64,000 bases of DNA from positions 1,122,001 through 1,186,000 of the forward strand of contig WPIO01000008.1 of the NCBI GenBank assembly GCA_009760855.2. Direction: 5' to 3'. The translations under genes and the position numbers were made by a program. Below the pieces are notes generated by a model, which had not been told where the DNA came from, ran no database searches, and saw only the letters and a program-made list of their open reading frames with translations. Of this stretch, positions 1 to 11,059 are shown piece by piece (within the stretch, counting starts at the first letter, position 1; each line of letters begins with the position of its first letter). Origin of the DNA: Cristatella mucedo. Lineage: Eukaryota; Bryozoa; Phylactolaemata; Cristatellidae.

Positions 1-888
1 AAAAGATGTGTTATGCCATTCGGCAATAGCGCGCACGCGGTCTACCGGCCGTCCAATCGCATGCCCGACGATCATTCCGCCGTGATAACCTAGCTACTCT
101 AGAAATTATTCCCAAGGTTTAGTTACCCATTCCTGACAACACGGACTCTACGTTAAGTTAATGTTAATGTGTATCTGAATTCTTTCCTCGCGCAGGTATG
201 TAATATTCCATCACCTAACTCCTCGGTCTGGCTTATACTTGGGCAGCAGCTTTACAGTTCTTTATCGCGCTAATGCACATTCCGATATACATGCAAGTAT
301 GCGCGAATGTAGCGAAGAGACCATTTCGTGAAGTTCTCGCATCGCGGAGCTTGCCAGCTTAGGCTGTAAACAACGAGCAGTTCTGGAATAGATTGCACAC
401 ACGTGGTACGGCAACACGCGGTGCGGCAACACGCGGGGAGGCAACACGCGGCACGGCAAAAATGCGTCAATTCTGTTTGTGCCGAATGTGTAGCACGATT
501 ACCCTTGCGCGAGTACATTTATTAAATAGTGGCGTAAAATATGTATTTGTTCAGTTAAGGCGGCCAGATTACAAATGCATAACGCGGAGATACATACGCA
601 ATCTGCGCGCCTTCATTTGCTGGCGCATGTTCGTTTCAATAAATCCTCACGTCAATGCCGCAGGGTGTTTCTTTCATATAAAACATTCCTAAAAATGTTG
701 TCACAACACAGCTCTTGAAGCACACTTAATAACGTTCAGGAGATATTTAGAGGCCACTCACGTAAAGCTGGATAACATCGTGTGAGTTCCCACTTCTCTG
801 TGAGACTAATGAAATCCTCAGAACACTGATACTGTGTAAATGTTGCAGCTTTTTTTCTAATCGACAACTTGGCGAAATCTGACAGTAT
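1..888. other. No recognisable gene
   Basis: Short open frames occur here, but none resembles a known family and none has coding-like structure. The only structured element is the short minisatellite listed separately at 402-459. Confidence 0.5.
402..459. repeat. 15-bp minisatellite, about four units
   Basis: A unit close to CGGCAACACGCGGTG repeats about four times with single-base changes. It lies inside a 99-residue open frame (393-692), which I regard as a by-product of the repeat rather than a gene. Confidence 0.7.
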
Positions 889-1095
889 CTATAATAATAA
901 TAATGATAATGAACTTGATAAAGCGCTCTCAGAGAACGCAATCTCTTTCTAGGCACTTTACATTTGCTGCATCGATCGCCGGTTCAGCTGATGATGCGAC
1001 TATGAACAACAATCGATCTGATGGCAGGGCTTAGGTAGGATTTGAATCGCGCCAATACGCCTGAGACCAGACCCTGTCTTGTGTGACTTACGGTG
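889..1095 (-). mobile_element. tRNA-derived SINE with L2-type 3' tail
   Basis: Read on the minus strand, a tRNA-like head with an A-box-like stretch and a B-box-like motif (GATTCAAATCC) lies about 100 bp before the standard L2 3' end of this genome (AAAGTGCCTAGAAAGAGATT, then a GCGCTTTAT stem and an (ATT)n-like tail). The head-plus-tail arrangement suggests a SINE mobilised by L2 machinery. Chance adjacency of two fragments is the alternative. Confidence 0.55.
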
Positions 1096-1267
1096 CAAAT
1101 AGGGCCGACATGCACCGAAGAAGTGTCTTCAAAAGACATGAAATTTTTTTCTCAACGATGTCAAGAGTAGGAATGCCAAACTAGGTCACATTTTTGTGAC
1201 ATAGCGTCTACATTTAATGCAATAATCTTTTTAGGAAAAAGAAGTCTTTTAATTAAAACGAGTTAAA

Positions 1268-1313
1268 ACGAGTCCTTTAATTCAGGACGAAAGTCCTGAA
1301 TTAAAAGACTCGT
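1268..1313. repeat. Hairpin: 21-bp stem, GAAA loop
   Basis: Arms 1268-1288 and 1293-1313 are complementary except for one mismatch and enclose a GAAA tetraloop. Part of the arm sequence recurs just upstream near 1245. No flanking gene or transposon explains it. Confidence 0.7.
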
Positions 1314-1509
1314 CTACAACTGGTGCCAACTCAGCAGCTCATCTGATCGGTCGTGACCCGCGTTCTTCACACGTACCAACACTTTTTCCGAGCATCGAAG
1401 GCTCCGATCTATCAAGAATCGGATCGTCTTCAGGAGGTCCCTCTGCGGCTCGTAAGTCGCTTCACTCACTTTCGTCAGCCTACGCGTGTATACTGTATAC
1501 TGTATATGT

Positions 1510-1543
1510 ATATGTACATGCATATCAATATGCATGTACATAT
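1510..1543. repeat. Perfect AT-rich palindrome
   Basis: Two 16-bp arms (1510-1525 and 1528-1543) are exact reverse complements with a 2-nt spacer. It lies in a TGTATACTGTATA-rich stretch and may be a slipped simple repeat or a cruciform-prone site. Confidence 0.8.
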
Positions 1544-1688
1544 CTACTGTATACGACTTCTTTGTTCCTTTTTTCCTGCTGGCCCTTGCATCACCTCACT
1601 CCTCAGCTTCCTCGAGCCGTCCTGTCATCTCTAACCAAGTTGCAAAAATGTTTGGTGATCGGTCGCGCTAGTTCGTAAGCACCTGAAG

Positions 1689-3250
1689 TCTGTACCTTTG
1701 CTTTGATCCCTCCCAGCCTTCGAGCACCTCAAATTCTCCAAACTCACTAGCTGCATGCATTGATGACATCCGCACATGGATGGCAGCAAATTTTCTAAAA
1801 CTTAACGATGATAAAACGAACTAACTAGTTATGGGCAAACCCAGTGTGATCCAGAGATTGGACAGGCTGACTCTCAAAACTGGCTCTGCCAGCATATCTC
1901 CAGTTGAATCAGCTCGAAATCTAGGTGTCATATTCCAAAGCGACCTCTCGTTAGACGACCACATCAGCTCCACAGTCAAATCCACCTATTTTCAGCTTCA
2001 TAACATTGCTAAAATTCGGGTTTGTTTAGATAAAGATACCACATCTAAGTTGGTCCATGCATTCGTGACATCCCGTCTCGACTTCTGCAACTCACTGCTT
2101 ACTAACCTACCAGCATGTGCGATCAGGCGATAGCAGCTGGTGCAAAACTCGGCAGCTAGACTTGTCTGCCGTGAGCGTCGCAGTTGCCACATGAATGCAC
2201 TTCTCGCCGACCTGCACTGGCTACCAGACAAGCAACGGATTGTATCTCCGTCAGTAACTCCACAAAGTCAAAAAGACCATGTGGATGTTACGCAGGAGAG
2301 TTTTGTATAGCGCACTCACAGCCTAAGCGGCTTTCGGTACGCATTCGGTAGCCAACAGACTTCGTCTCACGCAACAAAGAGAAAGTGGGAAGCATAGCAG
2401 AGTTAGGAGAGCAGTTGAGGTAGTGAGTAGCATAGAAGTAGCAGCTCAGGACCGCTGAAAAAGATGTGCCATAGTCGGCAGTTGGAGAGTAGATGTCGTT
2501 GCGTAAGAATTGTGGAAGCGAGTTCCACAGTCTAGGACCTGCAGAGCTAAAGCTTCTGTCGCCAACTGTCTTTAAGCGGAGGAATGGGACAGCTAATTTA
2601 TTGTCCACACAGGACCTGAGGGCGCGAACAGGCTGAAACTGATGCAGCAGTTCAGCTAGGTACGAAGGAGCCAAGCCGTGGCGGGCCTTGTGGGTCAGCG
2701 TAAGAACTTTGCTCTGTATCCTTGACTTCAAGGTTTTGTCGCTCACTTTTAGGTCCCTTCATTCTATGGCTCCAGCCTATCTCTCAGATATACTACCCCA
2801 TCAGGCCAAGCATCGTACCACCCGCTTTTCGGAATCCAACAGTCTAGAAATACCTCGTACAAACCTTAAATCCTTTGGAGACCGTGCATTTAGTTCATGT
2901 GCTCCCAAAGCCTGGAACTCCCTCCCGACCTGCGTCAGAACATCCCCTGACCTGACCACATTTAAAAGGAACCTAAAAACACACCTATTTAGGACAGCAT
3001 TTAGTGGGTCCCCGTGATTCGTCCTTGATGTGCTTATGCGTGCTGACACTGTGCATGCTGCCACTAACCACATTCGCATGCTGACCCTGTGCATGTCACC
3101 CCTAACCATATATTTAATTTCGTTTGTTTTTCATGCATGATTTTACTTACCATTCAATTGCATTTCACTTTACAGTAAATGTAAAGTGCCTAGAGAGAGA
3201 TTAAGTTCTCTGAGGGCGCTTTATCAAGTGAATTATTGTTATTATTATTA
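1689..3250 (+). mobile_element. L2-A non-LTR retrotransposon, 5'-truncated, interrupted
   Basis: The 3' part of an L2/CR1-clade element. It encodes the end of the reverse transcriptase (LNDDKT-like region, then ARNLGVIFQSDLSLDDHIS) and the C-terminal domain, with several stops. The coding region is split at about 2243-2729 by an oppositely oriented L2-B fragment. The 3' end carries the family stem-loop (AAAGTGCC...GGGCGCTTT) and a (TTATTA)n tail. It is more than 85% identical by eye to the longer copy at 30951-33141. Confidence 0.9.
2243..2729 (-). mobile_element. L2-B 3' fragment nested in L2-A
   Basis: On the minus strand it encodes the L2-B C-terminal region (SKVLTLTHKARHGLAPSYLA and following, in the 152-residue frame 2288-2746) and the L2-B 3' end. 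Its insertion breaks the L2-A sequence exactly between GCAACGGATTG and ACTTCAAGG, a junction that is uninterrupted at 32590-32610. It is 5'-truncated, and only a few bases of target duplication are visible. Confidence 0.85.
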
Positions 3251-3552
3251 GAGTTCGCTTCAAGTTTCAGTCTCTACTTGCAATGTCTGCGCGCCATTTA
3301 CTTTTCAGCTCAAGACGCGCCTGTTCCGCTCAGCCTTGCCTCTAGCTGAGTTCCTTCTAAACGGTGGCAGCATCGCCTGTCTCCTTGCGTGCTTTAGCAT
3401 GAGGTTGTGCCTGCTGTTACTCGCTTGTCCAACCAAGGCTCCGCGTACATCACAAACCCTCGATTACATATTGTCTACAGTGAGTTCTTAAGTGCCTGGA
3501 CTAGTACTTAGTTCTCCCTAGGTGCTACGAAAATGACCTATTATTATTATTA
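3251..3552 (+). mobile_element. Third L2-type 3' fragment (L2-C)
   Basis: Decoding around 3310-3335 gives the L2 C-terminal signature LKTRLFRSA, followed by an untranslated end with TTAGTTCTCCCTAGGTGCTA and an ATTATTATT tail. It abuts the preceding L2-A copy directly and belongs to a distinct, older subfamily. Confidence 0.7.
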
Positions 3553-3912
3553 CTAATCAAACTATCTGATACGGCATTCGCATTCGCCATTTCTACATAC
3601 ATATTGAAAGATAATTTTTTTTAAATTCGCGCTAAGCTGAAATACGATGGCTTCACCTCATTATAAGATCTAATGCTTCCCATTTCGATGGGGAGGGGAT
3701 TTTTCATAAATTAGATTCTGATGCTTAATTGTGCTTACAGGGTTTACAGGAGTGAAAATATACTAGTTTTCTTCTTAAGCCCCTACACGAGCTGCCTTTC
3801 ACAGTGTAAGAGAAATAGCGTGGCACAGTCTTATTAGAGAAAGGAATTGGGCTACTATTTGTTGTACTAATGTAATAATAAAATTTTTGGTACGAAATGC
3901 CTCGAGGATGAC

Positions 3913-3981
3913 TCTTTTGTCATATAAGACGCGCTCTTTTGTCATATAAGACGCGCTCTTTTGTCATATAAGACACGCTCC
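3913..3981. repeat. 22-bp tandem repeat, three units
   Basis: The unit CTTTTGTCATATAAGACGCG plus CT repeats three times; the third has one change (CACGCT). The rest of 3553-4117 shows nothing else recognisable. Confidence 0.85.
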
Positions 3982-4117
3982 AAGCCGAGCACAATGAAAG
4001 TAAGCTCAGCAGCAGGAGTACTGAACTCGTGGCTCGGAGCACTGTAGCAATAGGTCGTGCCGGCGATGGTTATACCAGAAGCAATCATTAAGATTTGGCT
4101 GATAAAACCTGAATCGC

Positions 4118-4680
4118 AGTCCGAAATTGCAGGGCGGCTCAGTGGGCGGGGCTGTTGGAGGCTATTCGCTTGGGAACGCGCACGCATGCGCAGTTGCAGG
4201 AAATTTGGCGGGTAAGCCCGGAACGTCAGTTCTCAGTAATTTGGAATCAAAACCACTGTTTCGCGATGCTTACTTTTGAAATGAAATGCTACGTCGCAGT
4301 TCAAAAACGTAGCGCGGATCGCTGGGCCGCTCTGACGTAGACCATTACGCAATTGGTTGAAATTTGATGCTTAAACGAGGAGCTGCGTTTTCCTTAATGT
4401 GGAGTCGGAATCGCAGATCCGCTACGCTCATGGTAAAAAATGGAAGCCGTACCGCAGTTCGAACAAATAGCGCGGTTCACTGGGCCGGGTCGTCATAGGC
4501 CGTCGCACGCGCACGTGCGCATGCGAAATCAAATGAAATTCGGTGGGTAAATCCGAAACGCTTATTCTGTGTGAGGTGGAATCAAAGCCGCAGTTGCGCG
4601 AAGCTTATCATGGAAATGGCAGCTGCATCCCAGCGTATCGCAGTTATTTGTCGGTCGCGCCCATCAACACCTGCGGAACT
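4118..4680. repeat. Degenerate tandem repeat, about 160-190 bp period
   Basis: Three diverged units share landmarks in the same order: a CGCAGTTC...TAGCGCGG(A/T)TC block followed by CTGGGCCG, a GCGCATGCG-like palindrome, a GGTGGGTAA-like block followed by a CGGAACG-like block, and GTGGAATCAAA. Unit spacing is uneven because of indels. No coding capacity is apparent. It could be an old satellite fragment or repeated copies of a promoter-like module. Confidence 0.6.
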
Positions 4681-4739
4681 CGATCGCTTGAGCATTTATT
4701 TTTTCAAGTGTGACAGCAGCTCGAATGGTTTCCTCAGAG

Positions 4740-6594
4740 TAGAATGCCGATTTCCTCTTTGACAGCTAGATTAGCCCGTCGAGAGCAGGGCGCTGTGGCG
4801 CGGAGCGTCGACTGCTCAGAACATTGGTCGATCCGTCTTTTCCCCGGCGAACGACGATTCGGGTGACTTTCTGAGGAGCGCACAGCCAGGCGTCTTCGAG
4901 CCGAGACCCGGAGGATTTGTGCCAAGCGAGCCGGCCGCGGCAGGCGGCTTTTAGACTGACCGCCAGACCGCCAGGTGGCTCTCGGAGGAAAGAACTCAGG
5001 CCCTGATCATTAAAACGAACAGGACGATCGAGGCGACGCGTCTCCGCGGGACGCGCTCCGCCTTCGCTGACGGCCCCTTCGTCGGTCGGTGCACGCTAGC
5101 GAACCGGACGTTCGACATGGCTGACTCGGCATGCCTTTCGCTTGTACTGTCTGCGCGTTCAACTCCCCCAGTTCGGCAAGAAACGCTGCTCACTTTCTCA
5201 CGCCGCGACATTCTTGTGCGCGTGGAGTACCGCAGCGACACGCGAGTGGATCGATTGGCAACTGGCCAGATATTAACAGTTAGGAATAATGATATTTGCA
5301 GAGCACCCTAAGAGAACTAGATGTCTTTTAAGAGCTTTACAGATGCCGAAGAGGAGAGAGATCGCGTTTCCTGCGTGCACGTGGCCGGTGCTGCGCACAC
5401 GAAGTCGCTTGTCGCGATTCGAGGGCACAAAGCTCGTTGGCCAGCACTCGTTCGTCTCGGGGAGAGAGAGCGCCGTGCGTGCAGCGCTGCAGCGCGCCGA
5501 AAGCGCGGCGCTCGCTCGTTCTGTCCGGACGAAGCGAAAGCCGCACGCCCCGTCTGCAACGGCCTCGAGCGCCGGGCTGCCGAGCGCCGCACGCGATCGC
5601 GCGGCGCTCGGCAGCTGGCAGCGCTGGCCGAGCGGCGGTGCCCTTGTCTCGCTGCTGCCGCGCGCTCGCCGGCCGCAGCAGCGAGATGCCCGCTTTTCTT
5701 TGACGGCGAATTCGCTGCGCGCGGGAAAGAAAGAAAGCGCGGCCGCCGCGCGTCAGGCACGCGGCGGCGACTTCGGTCGGGTCCGACTGCCGCGCCCGCC
5801 CAGCCGACCGCGAAGGTCGCGCGGCGCTTTTAGCGTATCGCCCGCCGCTCACTTCTTCGCGGTCAGCAGCCGCCTTCGCGGGCACGCTCGCTCGCCGACT
5901 CGACGAGGCGCGGCAAAGCTGTCGGGCGAAGCTGCCGCTATTATACCGCACCGCGAGCGCGCCGGGCACATGACCGACCGAGGCTTCGCCGCCGCCGCCG
6001 CCGCCGTGTCAAGGTCAGCCTTTTTCGGAGCGAGCATTACGGTTTGAGGTTTAGGGTGTGGCCGCTTTTTTCTACTTCTTTTTTTCGCGGCGCGCTCAAG
6101 TTAGGCGTTTAGGGTTTGGGACGACTTACGAGCGGGTTCGCCAGTACGGTGTTTACGACCGTATTCTTAGAATTACGAGCCGCTGGTGGCCACGGCATTC
6201 ATAGGGACCACCGCCGGGCGCCCGCTGCGGCGGCACGCAGCCGCGTGTCGGGGGGCTGGGTGGGCGGGTCGGTGGACGGCATGCGGGCAGGCCTGTGCTT
6301 GCCTGTGCTTGCCTGGGCATGCGTGGGCTCGCGCGGGCGTCGATCGGTCGCGTCTTATTTTGGGTAGGGCCGCGTGCGCGACCGCCGCCGCATCGCAGCT
6401 GGGATATGACTAGGCATGTCCGGCAATCGTCGGTTCAATCGAGCGTCTAGTTAAGATACGTCGTTCAGGCTACAACCCGTTGAGGGCGTGATTTTTGAGG
6501 GCGCCGCGCCGCGCTTAACGGCGCCGAGCCGCCGACTGAGTGAGAAAAAAGAGAAAGCGCGATAGCTCCGTTACTCGGTGGCGCCGCCGCCGCC

Positions 6595-6626
<32 letters not shown>

Positions 6627-6870
6627 CGCCGCCGCCGCTGCCACTGCCACCGCCGTCGCTGCCACCGCCACCGCCGTCGCTGCCGCCGCCGCCGGCACTA
6701 TCTTCCCGGTCTGCTAAATGGCTTCCGCCCGTTTGCTACAGCCCGCCGATAGGTTGGCTAGCTTATTCGGGCATTAAGAGGCCAATAGCCTGTCTGCCTT
6801 TGCTCCGTCCGAGAGAATCGGTCTTTGTGCGCCCGGCGGAACTGCGAAACTGCGAGCGCGCCACGTGACA
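4740..6870. other. CpG-rich block without a recognised gene
   Basis: Very high G+C with dense CpG. Long overlapping open frames on both strands (for example a 252-residue plus frame at 5289-6047) have arginine/alanine-rich translations typical of GC-rich noncoding DNA, and none matches a family. It resembles a CpG-island promoter or an unrecognised 5' exon; no gene was found on either side. Confidence 0.5.
6578..6698. repeat. (GCC)n trinucleotide tract
   Basis: About 115 bp of GCC/CTG-type triplets with interruptions. All frames read as homopolymers (Pro, Ala or Arg), so the overlapping open frames are not evidence of genes. A shorter GCC run is at 5987-6007. Confidence 0.9.
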
Positions 6871-7547
6871 CGACTAACCAATCGACACGACTAACGCTTT
6901 TCAGCTCACGTAAAGTGCCCATAAAAAAATTTGGCTGTCTTAAGGCGCTGCATATTCCTACAGCTACTGTTACAGTATTGGGACCTACACTTGCGGGCTG
7001 GATGGATTCCTCCGGAGCTGGGATGGATTCGTATCTACCGTGAAGCTAACGGCCTGCGTCGTCTCTAGCAGACTTGGCGGTGGGAACGGCTAAGAGTTTT
7101 CGTGTTGGATTCAAGTGCGATCGTCAGTGCATTTGAAACCAGTTGTGCTGGATGAGGGAAACAAATTCAAAATGCTGCAGCTGTGAGCAATTACGAGGAA
7201 AAACACTTCCGGCACGGACGGGCACCGGCTACAAGGTCGAAACAAACCCGACGTCTTGTCAGTTAACGCCATGTAGCTGGAGTTCTTAGCACGCGAGAGT
7301 TCAAGGTCTAACCGCGTTTAATCTCCGCAGTGTTTTTTGGAGCAGAAACTCCACACCAAAGGAAGCAGATTTCATAAGCTCGCGAGCGTGCGATATGAGT
7401 ACAGGATATAAGCGTGTGATATAGCTCCCGGGACTCGAGCCGACTCGTTGACGTATGTATACGTGTATTATGTACAGGTAAATACGTGTACGTGCGGTAT
7501 CTCCATCCGTAACCGCGGAAGGCCTCGAAGATTTAGGTGCCGCTATG
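6871..7547. other. No recognisable feature
   Basis: Mixed-composition sequence. No gene, repeat tail or tRNA-like box is recognisable. Confidence 0.4.
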
Positions 7548-7645
7548 CTCGAATTTTGTATAGCGCTGTCAAAACTTCTCAGCGGCTCTAGGTGCGCGTT
7601 TACGGTAGCCGACTGACTCCATCTCACGCAACCATCAGCTCACTT
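7548..7645 (-). mobile_element. L2-B 3' end fragment
   Basis: Matches the end of the L2-B copy at about 2300-2380 (TTTTGTATAGCGC, a CGGCT block, then GGTAGCC and CTCACGCAAC). Highly diverged remnant. Confidence 0.6.
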
Positions 7646-7805
7646 CCGCCTGACGTCACGCAATCCTATGACTCATCTAGAAGACTTTGGACAGGTGCCA
7701 AGAACGCACTCGCTACTCGCTACGTTTGCTGGGTACGCGCGAATGGTTCGTTGCTGAGCTCAAGCGTGCTGACGCGGTGCTGACGCTGTTGCTGATGAGC
7801 TTGAC

Positions 7806-8038
7806 AGCTGAGCCTCGATTACGAACAGTGACCTTGACCGCTGAATTAGAATCGAGCCGCGTACGAAATGGCTGCATTTGTGTATGTGTCAACGAGACTG
7901 ATGTATGACTTTTGACCTGGCTACTATATCCATAAGGCACGGGCCTGGCGATCTGGCGGTCGCTCTCTTGGAGCAAAGGTCTGCTAGTCGGCGGTGAGTC
8001 CTAGCACTGAGCGCTAGCTGCTGCTACCTGTCGCCTGT
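7806..8038 (+). repeat. Dispersed repeat R1, copy 1
   Basis: About 230 bp alignable with 14703-14950. Shared blocks include GCCTCGATTACGA, CGAGCCGC, CCTGGCTACTAT, GTCGCTCTCTTGG and GAGTCCTAGC. Both copies lie upstream of a SINE-B copy. No terminal inverted repeats or coding capacity were seen. Confidence 0.7.
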
Positions 8039-8084
8039 AAACAAGTCAGTTGGAAGTCACCTGTCCTATCAGCCGTAATACGTA

Positions 8085-8325
8085 GCCTAGTAATACGTAG
8101 CCCAGTACGTAATACGTAGTGCGTACTACGTATTACACAGCCCAGTAATACATAGCCTAGCACGTCATAGGCAATACGTAATACACAGCCTAATAATACA
8201 TAGCGTAGTACGTAATACGTGATACGCAATACACAGCCTAGTACGTCATACGTAATACATGGCCTAGTGCGTAATACGTAATACATAGCCTAGTACGTCA
8301 TACGTAAACGTAATACGTAATACAC
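8085..8325. repeat. TACGTA-rich minisatellite
   Basis: Irregular repeats built from TACGTAATAC and CACAGCCTAG / CATAGCCTAG. The core TACGTA is self-complementary, so the array contains many nested inverted repeats. Confidence 0.85.
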
Positions 8326-8504
8326 ACGCTTACAGCTTGCGCTTCTTCTACTGCGGTGTTGCTGCTAACGCTGCTAGCGGAACAGCGAGCCCTGTGTCGC
8401 TGTCGTTGGCTGCGCTGCGGCATCGGATCTTAGCGCATTTCGCGCTTTGAGCCGCCACCCGAACTTCTCGCATGGTCATAGCCTTGTCATACTACGGTAA
8501 CCCA

Positions 8505-8668
8505 CACGAGAATGTGCTCGCTCTTCACGACCGAGGCACCTTCGCGGGCTCGAATCCTGCAGCGGACGATCCTTTATTGCCACTGCAAGCGATGGTAATT
8601 ACCGTTAGGGCTGTTCTACCGCTATACAAATGAGCCTGTTAAATCAGCTTATATTCAGTTATTTATTT
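8505..8668 (+). mobile_element. SINE-B (tRNA-derived), copy
   Basis: Contains a tRNA-like B box (GGGCTCGAATCCTGC), then the SINE-B body: a CGATCCTTTATTGCCACTGC block, a TAATTACCGTTAGGGC block and CCGCTATACAAATGA, ending near TAAATCAGCTTATA. Other copies are at 11060, 14955, 36348 (minus), 57850 (minus, head only) and 62905. Confidence 0.75.
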
Positions 8669-9134
8669 ATTAAACTTAATTGACTCGCTTTCCTTTCAGC
8701 ATATGCAAAGAGCCTGGGACAGAGATGTAGTTCTCTGACGGTACTACAGACGTAAAAAGGATTGGTATCGTAGTATTAGGCTTGCCACAAGCGTGGCCTA
8801 GCGGAGGTTACGACACCGGTCGCGACGTGTCGCTTCTTGGGCGTGTCTGGGCGGATCGACCACCGTCGAGGAATGACCTTGACGCGATGAACGTCAGCCG
8901 TTCAGCTTATGCACTGCGACGCACTCAGGCGTCGCTTCCAGGAAATGCACACGTGCTGCGAAACCGACGTGCAGCCATTTCAGAGCGATCGACCTTCGCG
9001 GCCTTTTTTTCCATCCGCCATAAGAGAACCGAAGCTCCGTCCAAGCGCTTCGCGGTTCGCTGCTAAAGAAGCGATTAAATGAAGGTCAATTCTGATTCAA
9101 CAGCCTTGTTTACGTAGCGGCAGCAGAGCAGCAG

Positions 9135-9135
<1 letters not shown>
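8669..9135. other. No recognisable feature
   Basis: A 94-residue open frame at 8782-9066 has no family resemblance. Nothing else was identified. Confidence 0.4.
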
Positions 9136-9136
<1 letters not shown>

Positions 9137-9204
<68 letters not shown>

Positions 9205-9236
9205 TCCTCTCTCTCTCTCTCTCCTCTCTCCCTCTC
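9137..9236. repeat. (CT)n microsatellite
   Basis: About 100 bp of nearly pure CT with a few CCTT/CCT interruptions at the downstream end. Confidence 0.98.
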
Positions 9237-9388
9237 GAGCTCGCGAACGAGTTCGACACAGCGAGTACTTGAATGCTGGCTCTACGTTCACTCGCGGTGG
9301 ACGTGAAGTGATTTGCAACGCAGTGGATGCTTCCACTAGTATTGTAGCTGCCGATGGTGGGCAATTGGGACAATTAAAGCTGAATGTT

Positions 9389-9511
9389 CCGCTGTTAGCC
9401 TCGGTACCGACTGCTGGCCATCGCTGCTCTCGCCACCTTCATACCGTATGTTTTCTGCCTGACTTCAGCCCAGCTAGCTGCTCTCCCGGCTACTGCCCGG
9501 ATGGCTTTTTG
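9389..9511. repeat. Left arm of a 123-bp inverted repeat
   Basis: The arm from CCGCTGTTAGCC to GGCTTTTTG is the reverse complement of 10211-10333 with three mismatches seen. The two arms enclose 699 bp (9512-10210), which is GC-rich and has no transposase-like frame. Confidence 0.9.
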
Positions 9512-10210
9512 TTTCAAATACCGAGACAATGACAGGAAACCTATTGACCGGTTTCTACTAGAATTGCAAACAGCGTTTTCAAAGGCGCCAGTGAAGGTGC
9601 AAGGGGGGCTGCGACGCAGCCCATCTGAACGCGGCGAGCGAGCGCGAGCACTCGAGCCCCAGTGCAAAGGCGGCGGCGGATGTGCGCCCCCTCCTCCCCA
9701 CCGGCTCGGCGCTGGCTGATGCAGGACCGCGGGTGGTGAACGTGCTGAACTATTCCGGCGAATGTGTTGACGAGTTCTTCTATTTACAAGCGGGCGACGG
9801 CAAGGCTGCGGTCCGTTGTCAGGGCTGTGCAAGGTCGGCGTTATCAGCCACAGTTCCAGGTGCCTGGGACGTGGGCGGCATGGCGTGCTTTAGGAGGCGC
9901 CCTCGGAGCAGGGCGTCCTCCCTCGTAAGCGACGTCGCTCGCGCGGCAGCGGCCGTTCGAGTTGGCGGTTCGGGTCGCTCTTCTGACGCAGCTTGGAGCC
10001 GAGCCTTTGGAGGCCGGTGAGACCGTAATAAGCGGAGCGGCGTCGGACGAGAGCGGCGACGAGCGACGAGCGACGAGCGACGAGCGAATGCGCGTGAGCG
10101 TTGAGCCGTCAGGACGCGGGCGTAGGGTGAGTAGTCCACCGCCTGGCGCTCGATCAGCGGTCAAGGTCAGCGATCGGGGTCGGCGGTCAGACCTTCTCAT
10201 CATCGGCCAT

Positions 10211-10333
10211 CAAAAAGCCATCCGGGCAGTAGCCGGGAGAGCAGCTAGCTGGGCTGAAGTCGGGCAGAAAACATGCGATATGAAGGTGGCGAGAGCAGCG
10301 ATGGCCAGCAGTCGGTACCGAGGCTAACAGCGG
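10211..10333. repeat. Right arm of a 123-bp inverted repeat
   Basis: Partner of 9389-9511. Flanking bases on the two sides do not match, so no target duplication supports a transposon. A short (GAC)GAGC tandem array lies inside the enclosed segment at about 10055-10085. Confidence 0.9.
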
Positions 10334-11059
10334 CTGCAGCAGGTTCCATTTGTGATGGCAGCACCGGCTTCGGCTAGCTGCTAGGACTACGGGCAGGGAG
10401 AAGCAGCAGTAGCTGTTGTGTCCCGAGTCTTCGGCGGCAGCAGCAGCAGCAGCAGAAGCAGAAGCAGCAGCAGCTGCAGGAGTCTGATCCTCCGAACTCT
10501 GGAGCTGGAGGCACCGGCAGAAGATTCGAGAAGCACCAGTTGATGGCTGCACCCTCCAGTTGATTGACAAGCAAAAGGATGTCACGACCTTGATCTCGAA
10601 TCTTGACATTGGACCTGGCTTGCCGGATTTGCTCGGTCGACGTTCCCGTGATTGGTCGCCACGGGCGAGGTTCAGGCCTTTAATCCTAGAAGTGAGGCAT
10701 GCTCGTGAGAACTCGGTCTGGATCGCCCTACGTCTTCCCTAAGTAAATCTTGAGCCGGTCGCATACAAGGGCCCGACTGACGTGCAGTGGCTGCACTGTC
10801 TACCAAAGCCACCCTGCCAGCAGCGCCCCGCCCCGCCCCCAGGCTGCAGCAGCTGGCAAACACCAGCAGCAGCTAGAGCATGGCATGCGATGAGGGTGGG
10901 AGGGACGATCGCCGCACATTTTGAATGCGTCCGCTTGGAACCATAGCCATCGATTGCTGCGAAGGCGCCCACTACAAGTTCTTTCTCAAATGCCACCGTG
11001 AAGCGACCAGCGTGCTTCTGGTTTGGGGCAGCAACGTCTTCGGGTGTAGAAACTGAGCC
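10334..11059. other. No recognisable gene; CAG-rich stretch
   Basis: An interrupted CAG/AAG trinucleotide run is at about 10430-10485. Otherwise no gene, tail or tRNA box was recognised. Confidence 0.4.

Noticed and set aside
5289-6047. 252-codon plus-strand open frame in a CpG-rich block
   Set aside because: All frames on both strands are open over similar lengths because stop codons are rare in GC-rich DNA; the translation is Arg/Ala/Ser-rich with no domain.
8085-8325. CRISPR-like repeat array
   Set aside because: Units vary in length, there are no unique spacers of regular size, and the context is animal DNA.
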